64,000 nt of DNA from Nemophila menziesii (lineage: Eukaryota > Streptophyta > Magnoliopsida > Boraginales > Hydrophyllaceae). The DNA lies in contig JARWIR010000177.1 in assembly GCA_029959085.1 (NCBI GenBank), positions 186,001 through 250,000 of the forward strand, in the 5' to 3' direction. A program made the translations under genes and the position numbers. Shown here piece after piece: positions 26,178-40,802 of the stretch. Each line of letters opens with the position of its first letter. The first letter of the stretch is position 1. The notes under the pieces were generated by a model that worked only from the letters and a program-made list of their open reading frames with translations, made no database searches and was not told the DNA's origin.

Positions 26178-28294
26178 TACATTATACAGTATATATGGTT
26201 GATATAAATAAAAAAAAAATAAAAAAACCAGGCCTGGAATTTTATTTGGCCTAATTTTAAGGATAACTATAATAATTTTTTCTTCCCTACTAACCTCTAA
26301 TCTTAAAATATATATTTATATTTTTAAAATACCTTTATACGCATGGTTATAGAAGATATATTTATTGTATTCAAGAATTGTGCGTCTACAACTAGAGTAG
26401 CAAAGCCTATCAATCATATCTTAGTGTTGTAAAAAACTTTTTATTATTTTAAAACTTCTTATTCTATTTTGATTTTAGTTTCAATTTATTTCGTGAGCTC
26501 ATAAAATTCTTAAATCGTTCCTTATTATAGAACATAAGTTTATTTTCCCTTTATTTTAAAAATTAATAACATGTATATGTTAAAACAAAATTTATAAGAA
26601 TTTATTTATAAAATTGGAACACAAACAAAATATTTTTTTAAGTAACATTAGAACAATAATATAGACAAAATAATAGTTTATACATATCATTTGATTTTTT
26701 AGTATATATAAATTTATATATTATTAGAATTATCATAGAAAATTATACTCCGAAGAAATATATTATAATCATTCTTCATTTCGATAGTATAGAAATACGA
26801 CTATTGAAGAAAGATTTGTGTAACAAGGATATATATTTTTAATTAGTAAAAAAGATTATAAATATTAATATATTCTTTGTTGTTTATTTGTTCTCTTGTT
26901 ATCAGTCAATATAGTACATTATTCTCCCTAAATATTCTCTTTTGTTTGATTAAATTTACACTACTGATAAAGTATTATATCCTTTATTTTTGAATTCTAT
27001 ATAATTCAATAGTGTATTTTAGTTGGTTAATATATTATGATTAATAATAACTTTATATAATATTGATTTTTTTAATAAAACATATTTCATGTAGTCTTTC
27101 AATTTTTCTTATTAATGTGTCTATTTTTTTATCTCTCAATATAATAAAATTCTTGTAATGTATGTGACTGAAAAAAATATAATATATTCTATTCATAAAA
27201 TTATATAATATAATAGATTCATATTTATATTTGGCTAAGTGTAATAAATTTTTTTAGGCGTGATAAATACGTAACGCAACAAAATCGTACCTAACAAAAT
27301 CAACCTAGGTTGTTAAGATTGACGAAAGTTTCTCGATTAAAAAAACTAAATGTTTCATCCATAGAAGGAGACACATTAATAGCTTCTACAAATATATGGA
27401 ATAAGTAGTAGACATAAGTTTAGTTAACAACCTAAGATATAGGGTTGTTTAAGTCCAATAAGTGATTAAATATGCAATTAATTGCGATTTTTAAAATATA
27501 AAACACATACATATCTTGAGATTAAACTCTTGTGCTATTTAGTCTGAGTTTGGCGCATACCATAAATTCTTCTCTACATATACTTATGCAATGATAATTT
27601 TTCATTGAAAAAACTTAAATATATTTACTAGGTTCATATGTATTATGTTAAAATTTATTTTGGACTATACCTAATATAGATGGATTATTTGTGAATTTTC
27701 TTTGTTTTATGTAATATATAAAAAATAGAAACTAAAAGCCGTATTTAGTAACATTGTTTTTAAAAGGTTTTTATAAATTTATTTAGCTCAATTTTGTCAA
27801 AATACAATTTTCATATATGTTGATATAATTTTCGATAGTGTAATTACTATTCAAGATTATATAATAGAAAAAATCCAGAATACATATTATATAATTGCTT
27901 AATAATATTATTTTGTCTTGCTTTTTTAGAATAAGTAAAATATAGTAAATTCAACATGTATTATTTATATTTGATATAATTAATAATATTAATAATAATA
28001 TTAATAATTAAATAAAAGGAAATTGTAGAAATTTATAACTCTATACAATTTTGTATTTATAATAATCTTAAATTATAGGATATGAAAAATATTTTAGTTT
28101 GTATGTTAATTATATATAGTTTCAATTTTAATAACTTCTACAAAAATCAAGCCAGAATATTATTTGAGATAATAACTATACGTGAATTAATTAAAAATAA
28201 AAAATAAAGTTCAAATTAAAATGTTATATAGTAAAAAATAAATTAGGTATTAACACAAGATCTTAGTATGTTACATGATTTAGGCATATTTCTT

Positions 28295-28480
28295 TCATAA
28301 AAAACTGTACAATTTGATCGTTGGCCATGATATTTCATCACAATCATCCTCGTAAGAAGGAAAATTGTAATAAAATGCCATAACCACGAACATATTGTAT
28401 AGGTTACATAGGGTTACTGTGATATTTGGAGAATCAACATTAATTTGAAGAGCTCTATGTGTTTCAATACGTAAAAACAA
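28295..28480 (-). pseudogene. Relic open frame, unit 12
   Basis: Identical to unit 11, as part of the exact duplication. Confidence 0.3.
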
Positions 28481-28566
28481 CTCAGGGAAAAGAATATTTG
28501 AAGAAAAATATAGCGGCAGAGAAAAGATTAAAAGTGTTGTGCCAGAATTAGGTTAAATTGTATATG

Positions 28567-28610
28567 ATTATATAGTAGTTAGGAATGATGGGCATGGTTT
28601 AGTTGGACTT
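28567..28610 (-). promoter_or_regulatory. Promoter-like module of unit 12, both boxes altered
   Basis: Identical to the unit 11 copy, as expected from the exact duplication. Confidence 0.35.
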
Positions 28611-30780
28611 TACATTATACAGTATATATGGTTGATATAAATAAAAAAAAAATAAAAAAACCAGGCCTGGAATTTTATTTGGCCTAATTTTAAGGATAAC
28701 TATAATAATTTTTTCTTCCCTACTAACCTCTAATCTTAAAATATATATTTATATTTTTAAAATACCTTTATACGCATGGTTATAGAAGATATATTTATTG
28801 TATTCAAGAATTGTGCGTCTACAACTAGAGTAGCAAAGCCTATCAATCATATCTTAGTGTTGTAAAAAACTTTTTATTATTTTAAAACTTCTTATTCTAT
28901 TTTGATTTTAGTTTCAATTTATTTCGTGAGCTCATAAAATTCTTAAATCGTTCCTTATTATAGAACATAAGTTTATTTTCCCTTTATTTTAAAAATTAAT
29001 AACATGTATATGTTAAAACAAAATTTATAAGAATTTATTTATAAAATTGGAACACAAACAAAATATTTTTTTAAGTAACATTAGAACAATAATATAGACA
29101 AAATAATAGTTTATACATATCATTTGATTTTTTAGTATATATAAATTTATATATTATTAGAATTATCATAGAAAATTATACTCCGAAGAAATATATTATA
29201 ATCATTCTTCATTTCGATAGTATAGAAATACGACTATTGAAGAAAGATTTGTGTAACAAGGATATATATTTTTAATTAGTAAAAAAGATTATAAATATTA
29301 ATATATTCTTTGTTGTTTATTTGTTCTCTTGTTATCAGTCAATATAGTACATTATTCTCCCTAAATATTCTCTTTTGTTTGATTAAATTTACACTACTGA
29401 TAAAGTATTATATCCTTTATTTTTGAATTCTATATAATTCAATAGTGTATTTTAGTTGGTTAATATATTATGATTAATAATAACTTTATATAATATTGAT
29501 TTTTTTAATAAAACATATTTCATGTAGTCTTTCAATTTTTCTTATTAATGTGTCTATTTTTTTATCTCTCAATATAATAAAATTCTTGTAATGTATGTGA
29601 CTGAAAAAAATATAATATATTCTATTCATAAAATTATATAATATAATAGATTCATATTTATATTTGGCTAAGTGTAATAAATTTTTTTAGGCGTGATAAA
29701 TACGTAACGCAACAAAATCGTACCTAACAAAATCAACCTAGGTTGTTAAGATTGACGAAAGTTTCTCGATTAAAAAAACTAAATGTTTCATCCATAGAAG
29801 GAGACACATTAATAGCTTCTACAAATATATGGAATAAGTAGTAGACATAAGTTTAGTTAACAACCTAAGATATAGGGTTGTTTAAGTCCAATAAGTGATT
29901 AAATATGCAATTAATTGCGATTTTTAAAATATAAAACATATACATATCTTGAGATTAGACTCTTGTGCTATTTAGTCTAAGTTTGGCGCATACCATAAAT
30001 TCTTCTCTACATATACTTATGCAATAATAATTTTTCATTGAAAAAACTTAAATATATTTACTAGGTTCATATGTATTATGTTAAAATTTATTTTGGGTTA
30101 TACCTAATATAGATGAATTATTTGTGAATTTTCACATTATTTTGTTTTATGTAATATATAAAAAATAGAAACTAAAAGCCGTATTTAGTAACATTGTTTT
30201 TAAAAGGTTTTTATAGATTTATTTAGCTCAATTTAGTCAAAATACAATTTTCATATATGTTGATACAATTTTTGATAGTGTAATTACTATTCAAGATCAT
30301 ATATTAGAAAAAATTCAGAATACGTATTATATAATTGCTTAATAATATTATTTTGTCTTGCTTTTTTAGAATAAGTAAAATATAGTAAATTCAACATGTA
30401 TTATTTATATTTGATATAATTAATAATATAAAAATAATAATATAAAAATAATAATATTAATAATTAAATAAAAGGAAATTGTAGAAATTTATAACTCTAT
30501 ACAATTTTGTATTTATAATAATCTTAAATTATAGGATTTGAAAAATATTTTAGTTTGTATGTAAATTATATATAGTTTTAATTTTAATAACTTCTACAAA
30601 AATCAAGCCAGAATATTATTTGAGATAATAACTATACGTGAATTAATTAAAAATAAAAAATAAAGTTCGAACTAAAATGTTATATCGTAAAAAATAAATT
30701 AGGTATTAAGACAAGATCTTAGTATGTTACATGATTTAGACATAATTCTTTCATAAAAAACTGTACAATTTGATCGTTGG

Positions 30781-30936
30781 TCATGATATTTCATCACAAT
30801 CATCCTCGTAGGAAGGAAAATTGTAATAAAATGTCATAACCACGAGCATATTGTATAGGTTACATAGGGTTACTGTGATATTTGGAGAATCAAGATTAAT
30901 TTCAAGAGCTCTATATGTTTCAATACGTAAAAACAA
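30781..30936 (-). pseudogene. Relic open frame, unit 13, truncated by TGA
   Basis: Same codon-52 TGA as unit 10, in a B3 background with TTTCAAGAGCTC instead of TTTGAAGAGCTC. Confidence 0.35.
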
Positions 30937-31021
30937 CTCAGGGAAAAGAATGTTTGAAGAAAATATAGCGGCAGAGAAAAGATTAAAAGTGTTGTGCCAG
31001 AATTAGGTTAAATTGTATATG

Positions 31022-31065
31022 TTTATATAGTAGTTAGGAATGATAGGCCTGGTTTAGTTGGGCTT
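31022..31065 (-). promoter_or_regulatory. Promoter-like module of unit 13, proximal box altered
   Basis: TATA box CTATATAAA (31022-31030) and distal AAGCCCA (31059-31065) are intact. The proximal box is AGGCCTA, which breaks the GGCCCA core. Confidence 0.4.
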
Positions 31066-31556
31066 TACATTATACAGTATATGGTTGATATAAATAAAAA
31101 AAATTAAAAAACCAGGCGTGGAATATTATTGGGCCTAATTTTAAAGATAACTATAATAATTTTTTCATCCCTACTTACCTCTAATCTTAAAATATATATT
31201 TATATTTTTAAAATACCTTTATATGCATGGTTATAGAAGATATATTTATTGTATTCAAGAATTGTGCGTCTACAACTAGAGTAACAAAGCCTATCAATCA
31301 TATCTTAGTGTTGTAAAAAACTTTTTATTATTTTAAAACTTCTTATTCTATTTTGATTTTAGTTTTAATTTATTTCGTGAGCTCATAAAATTCTTAAATC
31401 GTTCCTTATTATAGAACATAAGTTTATTTTCCCTTTATTTTAAAAATTAATAACATGTATATGTTAAAACAAAATTTATAAGAATTTATTTATAAAATTG
31501 GAAAACAAACAAAATATTTTTTTAAGTAACATTAGAACAATAATATAGACAAAATA

Positions 31557-33987
31557 ATAGTTTATACATATCATTTTATTTTTTAGTATATATAAATTTA
31601 TATATTATTAGAATTATCATAGAAAATTATACTCCGAAGAAATATATTATAATCATTCTTCATTTCGATAGTATAGAAATACGACTATTGAAGAAAGATT
31701 TGTGTAACAAGGATATATCTTTTTAATTAGTAAAAAAGATTATAAATATTAATATATTCTTTGTAGTTTATTTGTTCTCTTGTTACCAGTCAATATAGTA
31801 CATTATTCTCCCTAAATATTCTCTTTTGTTTGATTAAATTTACACTACGCTAAAGTATTATATCCTTTATTTTTGTATTCTATATAATTCAATAGTATAT
31901 TTTAGATGGTTAATATATTATGATTAATAATAACTTTATATAATATTGATTTTTTTAATAAAACATATTTCATGTAGTCTTTCAAATTTTCTTATTAATG
32001 TGTCTATTTTTTTATCTCTCAATATAATAAAATTCTTGTAATGTATGTGACTGAAAAAAATATAATATATTCTATTCATAAAATTATATAATATAATAGA
32101 TTCATATTTATATTTGGCTAAGTGTAATAAATTTTTTTAGGCGTGATAAATACGTAACGCAACAAAAATTGTACCTAACAAAATCAACCTAGGTTGTTAA
32201 GATCGACGAAAGTTTCTCGATTAAAAAAACTAAATGTTTAATCCATAGAAGGAGACACATTAATAGTTTCTACAAATATATGGAATAAGTAGTCGACATA
32301 CGTTTAGTTGACAACCTAATATATATGGTTGTTTAAGTCCAATAAGTGATTAAATATGCAATTAATTGCGATTTTTAAAATATAAAACACATACATATCT
32401 TGAGATTAAACTCTTGTGCTATTTAGTCTGAGTTTGGCGCATACCATAAATTCTTCTCTACATATACTTATGCAATGATAATTTTTCATTGAAAAAACTT
32501 AAATATATTTACTAGGTTCATATGTATTATGTTAAAATTTATTTTGGGCTATACCTAATATAGATGAATTATTTGTGAATTTTCTTTGTTTTATGTAATA
32601 TATAAAAAATAGAAACTAAAAGCCGTATTTAGTAACATTGTTTTTAAAAGGTTTTTATAAATTTATTTAGCTCAATTTTGTCAAAATACAATTTTCATAT
32701 ATGTTGATATAATTTTTGATAGTGTAATTACTATTCAAGATTATATAATAGAAAAAATCCAGAATACATATTATATAATTGCTTAATAATATTATTTTGT
32801 CTTGCTTTTTTAGAATAAGTAAAATATAGTAAATTCAACATGTATTATTTATATTTGATATAATTAATAATATAAAAATAATAATATTAATAATTAAATA
32901 AAAGGAAATTGTAGAAATTTATAACTCTATACAATTTTGTATTTATAATAATCTTAAATTATAGGATATGAAAAATATTTTAGTTTGTATGTTAATTATA
33001 TATAGTTTCAATTTTAATAACTTCTACAAAAATCAAGCCAGAATATTATTTGAGATAATAACTATACGTGAATTAATTAAAAATAAAAAATAAAGTTCAA
33101 ATTAAAATGTTATATCGTAAAAAATAAATTAGGTATTAACACAAGATCTTAGTATGTTACATGATTTAGGCATAATTCTTTCATAAAAAACTGTACAATT
33201 TGATCGTTGGCCATGATATTTCATCACAATCATCCTCGTAGGAAGGAAAATTGTAATAAAATGTCATAACCACGAGCATATTGTATAGGTTACATAGGGT
33301 TACTGTGATATTTGGAGAATCAAGATTAATTTGAAGAGCTCTATATGTTTCAATACGTAAAAACAACTCAGGGAAAAGAATATTTGAAGAAAATATAGCG
33401 GCAGAGAAAAGATTAAAAGTGTTGTGCCAGAATTAGGTTAAATTGTATATCTTTATATAGTAGTTATGAATGATGGGCCTGGTTTAGTTGGGCTTTACAT
33501 TATACAGTATATGGTTGATATAAATAAAAAAATTTAAAAAAACCAGGCGTGGAATATTATTGGGCCTAATTTTAAAGATAACTATAATAATTTTTTCTTT
33601 CCTACTTACCTCTAATCTTAAAATATATATTTATATTTTTAAAATACCTTTATACGCATGGTTATAGAAGATATATTTATTCTATTCAAGAATTGTGCGT
33701 CTACAACTAGAGTAGCAAAGCCTATCAATCATATCTTAGTGTTGTAAAAAACTTTTTATTATTGTAAAACTTCTTATTCTATTTTGATTTTAGTTTCGAT
33801 TTATTTCGTGAGCTCATAAAATTCTTAAATCGTTCCTTATTATAGAACATAAGTTTATTTTCCCTTTATTTTAAAAATTAATAACATGTATATGTTAAAA
33901 CAAAATTTATAAGAATTTATTTATAAAATTGGAACACAAACAAAATATTTTTTTAAGTAACATTAGAACAATAATATAGACAAAATA
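31557..33987. repeat. Unit 14 (subfamily B2, 2,431 bp)
   Basis: Private change CACTACGCTAAAG. It shares TTTCAAATTTTC and CATACGTTTAG with units 17 and 24. The first copy of the seven-unit repeat begins inside it. Confidence 0.94.
33181..33366 (-). pseudogene. Relic open frame, unit 14
   Basis: B2 form: Arg4, Tyr8, Leu15, Tyr28, Leu31, Thr35, Trp52. Confidence 0.3.
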
Positions 33988-35616
33988 ATAGTTTATACAT
34001 ATCATTTGATTTTTTAGTATATATAAATTTATATATTATTAGAATTATCATAGAAAATTATACTCCGAAGAAATATATTATAATCATTCTTCATTTCGAT
34101 AGTATAGAAATACGACTATTGAAGAAAGATTTGTGTAACAAGGATATATCTTTTTAATTAGTAAAAAAGATTATAAATATTAATATATTCTTTGTTGTTT
34201 ATTTGTTCTCTTGTTATCAGTCAATATAGTACATTATTCTCCCTAAATATTCTCTTTTGTTTGATTAAATTTACACTACTGATAAAGTATTATATCCTTT
34301 ATTTTTGAATTCTATATAATTCAATAGTGTATTTTAGTTGGTTAATATATTATGATTAATAATAACTTTATATAATATTGATTTTTTTAATAAAACATAT
34401 TTCATGTAGTCTTTCAATTTTTCTTATTAATGTGTATTTTTTTATCTCTCAATATAATAAAATTCTTGTAATGTATGTGACTGAAAAAAATATAATATAT
34501 TCTATTCATAAAATTATATAATATAATAGATTCATATTTATATTTGGCTAAGTGTAATAAATTTTTTTAGGCGTGATAAATACGTAACGCAACAAAATCG
34601 TACCTAACAAAATCAACCTAGGTTGTTAAGATTGACGAAAGTTTCTCGATTAAAAAAACTAAATGTTTCATCCATAGAAGGAGACACATTAATAGCTTCT
34701 ACAAATATATGGAATAAGTAGTCGACATAAGTTTAGTTAACAACCTAAGATATAGGGTTGTTTAAGTCCAATAAGTGATTAAATATGCAACTAATTGCGA
34801 TTTTTAAAATATAAAACATATACATATCTTGAGATTAAACTCTTGTGCTATTTAGTCTAAGTTTGGCGCATACCATAAATTCTTCTCTACATATACTTAT
34901 GCAATGATAATTTTTCATTGAAAAAACTTAAATATATTTACTAGGTTCATATGTATTATGTTAAAATTTCTTTTGGGTTATACCTAATATAGATGAATTA
35001 TTTGTGAATTTTCACATTATTTTGTTTTATGTAATATATAAAAAATAGAAACTAAAAGCCGTATTTAGTAACATTGTTTTTAAAAGGTTTTTATAAATTT
35101 ATTTAGCTCAATTTTGTCAAAATACAATTTTCATATATGTTGATATAATTTTCGATAGTGTAATTACTATTCAAGATTATATAATAGAAAAAATCCAGAA
35201 TACATATTATATAATTGCTTAATAATATTATTTTGTCTTGCTTTTTTAGAATAAGTAAAATATAGTAAATTCAACATGTATTATTTATATTTGATATAAT
35301 TAATAATATAAAAATAATAATATTAATAATTAAATAAAAGGAAATTGTAGAAATTTATAACTCTATACAATTTTGTATTTATAATAATCTTAAATTATAG
35401 GATATGAAAAATATTTTAGTTTGTATGTTAATTATATATAGTTTCAATTTTAATAACTTCTACAAAAATCAAGCCAGAATATTATTTGAGATAATAACTA
35501 TACGTGAATTAATTAAAAATAAAAAATAAAGTTCAAATTAAAATGTTATATAGTAAAAAATAAATTAGGTATTAACACAAGATCTTAGTATGTTACATGA
35601 TTTAGGCATATTTCTT

Positions 35617-35802
35617 TCATAAAAAACTGTACAATTTGATCGTTGGCCATGATATTTCATCACAATCATCCTCGTAAGAAGGAAAATTGTAATAAAATGC
35701 CATAACCACGAACATATTGTATAGGTTACATAGGGTTACTGTGATATTTAGAGAATCAAGATTAATTTGAAGAGCTCTATGTGTTTCAATACGTAAAAAC
35801 AA
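35617..35802 (-). pseudogene. Relic open frame, unit 15
   Basis: B1 form with Leu15 restored and Leu18 in place of Pro18. Confidence 0.3.
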
Positions 35803-35888
35803 CTCAGGGAAAAGAATATTTGAAGAAAAATATAGCGGCAGAGAAAAGATTAAAAGTGTTGTGCCAGAATTAGGTTAAATTGTATATG

Positions 35889-35932
35889 ATTATATAGTAG
35901 TTAGGAATGATGGGCATGGTTTAGTTGGGCTT
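35889..35932 (-). promoter_or_regulatory. Promoter-like module of unit 15, B1 variant
   Basis: CTATATAAT at 35889-35897, ATGCCCA at 35911-35917, and AAGCCCA intact at 35926-35932. Confidence 0.4.
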
Positions 35933-36427
35933 TACATTATACAGTATATATGGTTGATATAAATAAAAAAAAAAAAAAAAAACCAGGCCTGGAATTTTAT
36001 TTGGCCTAATTTTAAGGATAACTATAATAATTTTTTCTTCCCTACTAACCTCTAATCTTAAAATATATATTTATATTTTTAAAATACCTTTATACGCATG
36101 GTTATAGAAGATATATTTATTGTATTCAAGAATTGTGCGTCTACAACTAGAGTAGCAAAGCCTATCAATCATATCTTAGTGTTGTAAAAAACTTTTTATT
36201 ATTTTAAAACTTCTTATTCTATTTTGATTTTAGTTTCAATTTATTTCGTGAGCTCATAAAATTCTTAAATCGTTCCTTATTATAGAACATAAGTTTATTT
36301 TCCCTTTATTTTAAAAATTAATAACATGTATATGTTAAAACAAAATTTATAAGAATTTATTTATAAAATTGGAACACAAACAAAATATTTTTTTAAGTAA
36401 CATTAGAACAATAATATAGACAAAATA

Positions 36428-38863
36428 ATAGTTTATACATATCATTTGATTTTTTAGTATATATAAATTTATATATTATTAGAATTATCATAGAAAATTA
36501 TACTCCGAAGAAATATATTATAATCATTCTTCATTTCGATAGTATAGAAATACGACTATTGAAGAAAGATTTGTGTAACAAGGATATATCTTTTTAATTA
36601 GTAAAAAAGATTATAAATATTAATATATTCTTTGTTATTTATTTGTTCTCTTGTTATCAGTCAATATAGTACATTATTCTCCCTAAATATTCTCTTTTGT
36701 TTGATTAAATTTACACTACGATAAAGTATTATATCCTTTATTTTTGAATTCTATATAATTCAATAGTGTATTTTAGTTGGTTAATATATTTTGATTAATA
36801 ATAACTTAATATAATATTGATTTTTTTAATAAAACATATTTCATGTAGTCTTTCAATTTTTCTTATTAATGTGTCTATTTTTTTATCTCTCAATATAATA
36901 AAATTCTTGTAATGTATGTGACTGAAAAAAATATAATATATTCTATTCATAAAATTATATAATATAATAGATTCATATTTATATTTGGCTAAGTGTAATA
37001 AATTTTTTTAGGCGTGATAAATACGTAACGCAACAAAATCGTACCTAACAAAATCAACCTAGGTTGTTAAGATTGACGAAAGTTTCTCGATTAAAAAAAC
37101 TAAATGTTTCATCCATAGAAGGAGACACATTAATAGCTTCTACAAATATATGGAATAAGTAGTCGACATAAGTTTAGTTAACAACCTAAGATATAGGGTT
37201 GTTTAAGTCCAATAAGTGATTAAATATGCAATTAATTGCGATTTTTAAAATATAAAACATATACATATCTTGAGATTAGACTCTTGTGCTATTTAGTCTA
37301 AGTTTGGCGCATACCATAAATTCTTCTCTACATATACTTATGCAATGATAATTTTTCATTGAAAAAACTTAAATATATTTACTAGGTTCATATGTATTAT
37401 GTTAAAATTTATTTTGGGTTATACCTAATATAGATGAATTATTTGTGAATTTTCACATTATTTTGTTTTATGTAATATATAAAAAATAGAAACTAAAAGT
37501 CGTATTTAGTAACATTGTTTTTAAAAGGTTTTTATAAATTTATTTAGCTCAATTTTGTCAAAATACAATTTTCAAATATGTTGATACAATTTTTGATAGT
37601 GTAATTACTATTCAAGATCATATATTAGAAAAAATTCAGAATACGTATTATATAATTGCTTAATAATATTATTTTGTCTTGCTTTTTTAGAATAAGTAAA
37701 ATATAGTAAATTCAACATGTATTATTTATATTTGATATAATTAATAATATAAAAATAATAATATTAATAATTAAATAAAAGGAAATTGTAGAAATTTATA
37801 ACTCTATACAATTTTGTATTTATAATAATCTTAAATTATAGGATTTGAAAAATATTTTAGTTTGTATGTAAATTATATATAGTTTTAATTTTAATAACTT
37901 CTACAAAAATCAAGCCAGAATATTATTTGAGATAATAACTATACGTGAATTAATTAAAAATAAAAAATAAAGTTCGAACTAAAATGTTATATCGTAAAAA
38001 ATAAATTAGGTATTAAGACAACATCTTAGTATGTTACATGATTTAGACATAATTCTTTCATAAAAAACTGTACAATTTGATCGTTGGTCATGATATTTCA
38101 TCACAATCATCCTCGTAGGAAGGAAAATTGTAATAAAATGTCATAACCACGAGCATATTGTATAGGTTACATAGGGTTACTGTGATATTTGGAGAATCGA
38201 GATTAATTTCAAGAGCTCTATATGTTTCAATACGTAAAAACAACTCAGGGAAAAGAATGTTTGAAGAAAATATAGCGGCAGAGAAAAGATTAAAAGTGTT
38301 GTGCCAGAATTAGGTTAAATTGTATATGTTTATATAGTAGTTAGGAATGATGGGCCTGGTTTAGTTGGGCTTTACATTATACAGTATATGGTTGATATAA
38401 ATAAAAAAATTTAAAAAACCAGGCGTGGAATATTATTGGGCCTAATTTTAAAGATAACTATAATAATTTTTTCATCCCTACTTACCTCTAATCTTAAAAT
38501 ATATATTTATATTTTTAAAATACCTTTATATGCATGGTTATAGAAGATATATTTATTGTATTCAAGAATTGTGCGTCTACAACTAGAGTAACAAAGCCTA
38601 TCAATCATATCTTAGTGTTGTAAAAAACTTTTTATTATTTTAAAACTTCTTATTCTATTTTGATTTTAGTTTTAATTTATTTCGTGAGCTACTAAAATTC
38701 TTAAATCGTTCCTTATTATAGAACATAAGTTTATTTTCCATTTATTTTAAAAATTAATAACATGTATATGTTAAAACAAAATTTATAAGAATTTATTTAT
38801 AAAATTGGAAAACAAACAAAATATTTTTTTAAGTAACATTAGAACAATAATATAGACAAAATA
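36428..38863. repeat. Unit 16 (subfamily B3, 2,436 bp)
   Basis: Has TATTTTGATTAATAA, ACAACATCTTAG and GAGCTACTAAAATTC, shared with unit 23. It lacks the 15-bp A/T block of unit 13. Confidence 0.94.
38088..38243 (-). pseudogene. Relic open frame, unit 16, truncated by TGA
   Basis: Codon-52 TGA at 38088-38090; B3 background. Confidence 0.35.
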
Positions 38864-40487
38864 ATAGTTTATACATATCATTTTATTTTTTAGTATATAT
38901 AAATTTATATATTATTAGAATTATCATAGAAAATTATACTCCGAAGAAATATATTATAATCATTCTTCATTTCGATAGTATAGAAATACGACTATTGAAG
39001 AAAGATTTGTGTAACAAGGATATATCTTTTTAATTAGTAAAAAAGATTATAAATATTAATATATTCTTTGTAGTTTATTTGTTCTCTTGTTATCAGTCAA
39101 TATAGTACATTATTCTCCCTAAATATTCTCTTTTGTTTGATTAAATTTACACTACGATAAAGTATTATATCCTTTATTTTTGTATTCTATATAATTCAAT
39201 AGTATATTTTAGATGGTTAATATATTATGATTAATAATAACTTTATATAATATTGATTTTTTTAATAAAACATATTTCATGTAGTCTTTCAAATTTTCTT
39301 ATTAATGTGTCTATTTTTTTATCTCTCAATATAATAAAATTCTTGTAATGTATGTGACTGAAAAAAATATAATATATTATATTCATAAAATTATATAATA
39401 TAATAGATTCATATTTATATTTGGCTAAGTGTAATAAATTTTTTTAGGCGTGATAAATACGTAACGCAACAAAAATTGTACCTAACAAAATCAACCTAGG
39501 TTGTTAAGATCGACGAAAGTTTCTCGATTAAAAAAACTAAATGTTTCATCCATAGAAGGAGACACATTAATAGTTTCTACAAATATATGGAATAAGTAGT
39601 CGACATACGTTTAGTTGACAACCTAATATATATGGTTGTTTAAGTCCAATAAGTGATTAAATATGCAATTAATTGCGATTTTTAAAATATAAAACACATA
39701 CATATCTTGAGATTAAACTCTTGTGCTATTTAGTCTGAGTTTGGCGCATACCATAAATTCTTCTCTACATATACTTATGCAATGATAATTTTTCATTGAA
39801 AAAACTTAAATATATTTACTAGGTTCATATGTATTATGTTAAAATTTATTTTGGGCTATACCTAATATAGATGAATTATTTGTGAATTTTCTTTGTATTA
39901 TGTAATATATAAAAAATAGAAACTAAAAGCCGTATTTAGTAACATTGTTTTGAAAAGGTTTTTATAAATTTATTTAGCTCAATTTTGTCAAAATACAATT
40001 TTCATATATGTTGATATAATTTTTGATAGTGTAATTACTATTCAAGATTATATAATAGAAAAAATCCAGAATACATATTATATAATTGCTTAATAATATT
40101 ATTTTGTCTTGCTTTTTTAGAATAAGTAAAATATAGTAAATTCAACATGTATTATTTATATTTGATATAATTAATAATATAAAAATAATAATATTAATAA
40201 TTAAATAAAAGGAAATTGTAGAAATTTATAACTCTATACAATTTTGTATTTATAATAATCTTAAATTATAGGATATGAAAAATATTTTAGTTTGTATGTT
40301 AATTATATATAGTTTCAATTTTAATAACTTCTACAAAAATCAAGCCAGAATATTATTTGAGATAATAGCTATACGTGAATTAATTAAAAATAAAAAATAA
40401 AGTTCAAATTAAAATGTTATATCGTAAAAAATAAATTAGGTATTAACACATGATCTTAGTATGTTACATGATTTAGGCATAATTCTT

Positions 40488-40673
40488 TCATAAAAAACTG
40501 TACAATTTGATCGTTGGCCATGATATTTCATCACAATCATCCTCGTAGGAAGGAAAATTGTAATAAAATGTCATAACCACGAGCATATTGTGTAGGTTAC
40601 ATAGGGTTACTGTGATATTTGGAGAATCAAGATTAATTTGAAGAGCTCTATATGTTTCAATACGTAAAAACAA
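40488..40673 (-). pseudogene. Relic open frame, unit 17
   Basis: B2 form with His28 instead of Tyr28. Confidence 0.3.
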
Positions 40674-40758
40674 CTCAGGGAAAAGAATATTAGAAGAAAA
40701 TATAGCGGCAGAGAAAAGATTAAAAGTGTTGTGCCAGAATTAGGTTAAATTGTATATC

Positions 40759-40802
40759 TTTATATAGTAGTTATGAATGATGGGCCTGGTTTAGTTGGGA
40801 TT
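40759..40802 (-). promoter_or_regulatory. Promoter-like module of unit 17, distal box altered
   Basis: TATA box (40759-40767) and AGGCCCA (40781-40787) are intact. The distal box is AATCCCA. Confidence 0.4.

Larger units (their letters stand above)
24239..26672. repeat. Unit 11 (subfamily B1, 2,434 bp)
   Basis: The front part resembles units 14 and 17 (GATCGACG, CATACGTTTAG). From 25,011 on it is identical to unit 12. Confidence 0.94.
26673..29105. repeat. Unit 12 (subfamily B1, 2,433 bp)
   Basis: Back part identical to unit 11 and front part identical to unit 13, so this unit spans the junction of the exact duplication. B units from here on start with ATAGTTTATAC instead of ATCGTTTATAC. 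Confidence 0.94.
25011..29938. repeat. Exact 2,433-bp tandem duplication (back of unit 11 to front of unit 13)
   Basis: Sequence 25,011-27,443 recurs at 27,444-29,876, and identity continues to about 29,938, where CACAT becomes TATAC-type sequence. To the left of 25,011 the two copies differ (GTTGACAACC versus GTTAACAACC and neighbouring bases). I saw no mismatch inside. Shared private variants include the TGGACTTTAC box, the AATCAACATT string and a run of A after ATAAAT. Confidence 0.88.
29106..31556. repeat. Unit 13 (subfamily B3, 2,451 bp)
   Basis: Front identical to unit 12 as far as about 29,938, then B3 type. It has the extra 15-bp A/T block (AATAATATAAAAATAATAAT) that is also present in units 19 and 26. 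Confidence 0.94.
33988..36427. repeat. Unit 15 (subfamily B1, 2,440 bp)
   Basis: Has CAACTAATTG, a shortened GTGTATTTTTTTATC and an 18-base A run before CCAGGCCTGG. All are shared with unit 22. Confidence 0.94.

Noticed and set aside
35963..35982. 18-base A run in units 15 and 22 as a retrotransposon poly-A tail
   Set aside because: Other units have shorter A runs interrupted by T at the same place. It is a slippage variant, and no insertion edge is present.
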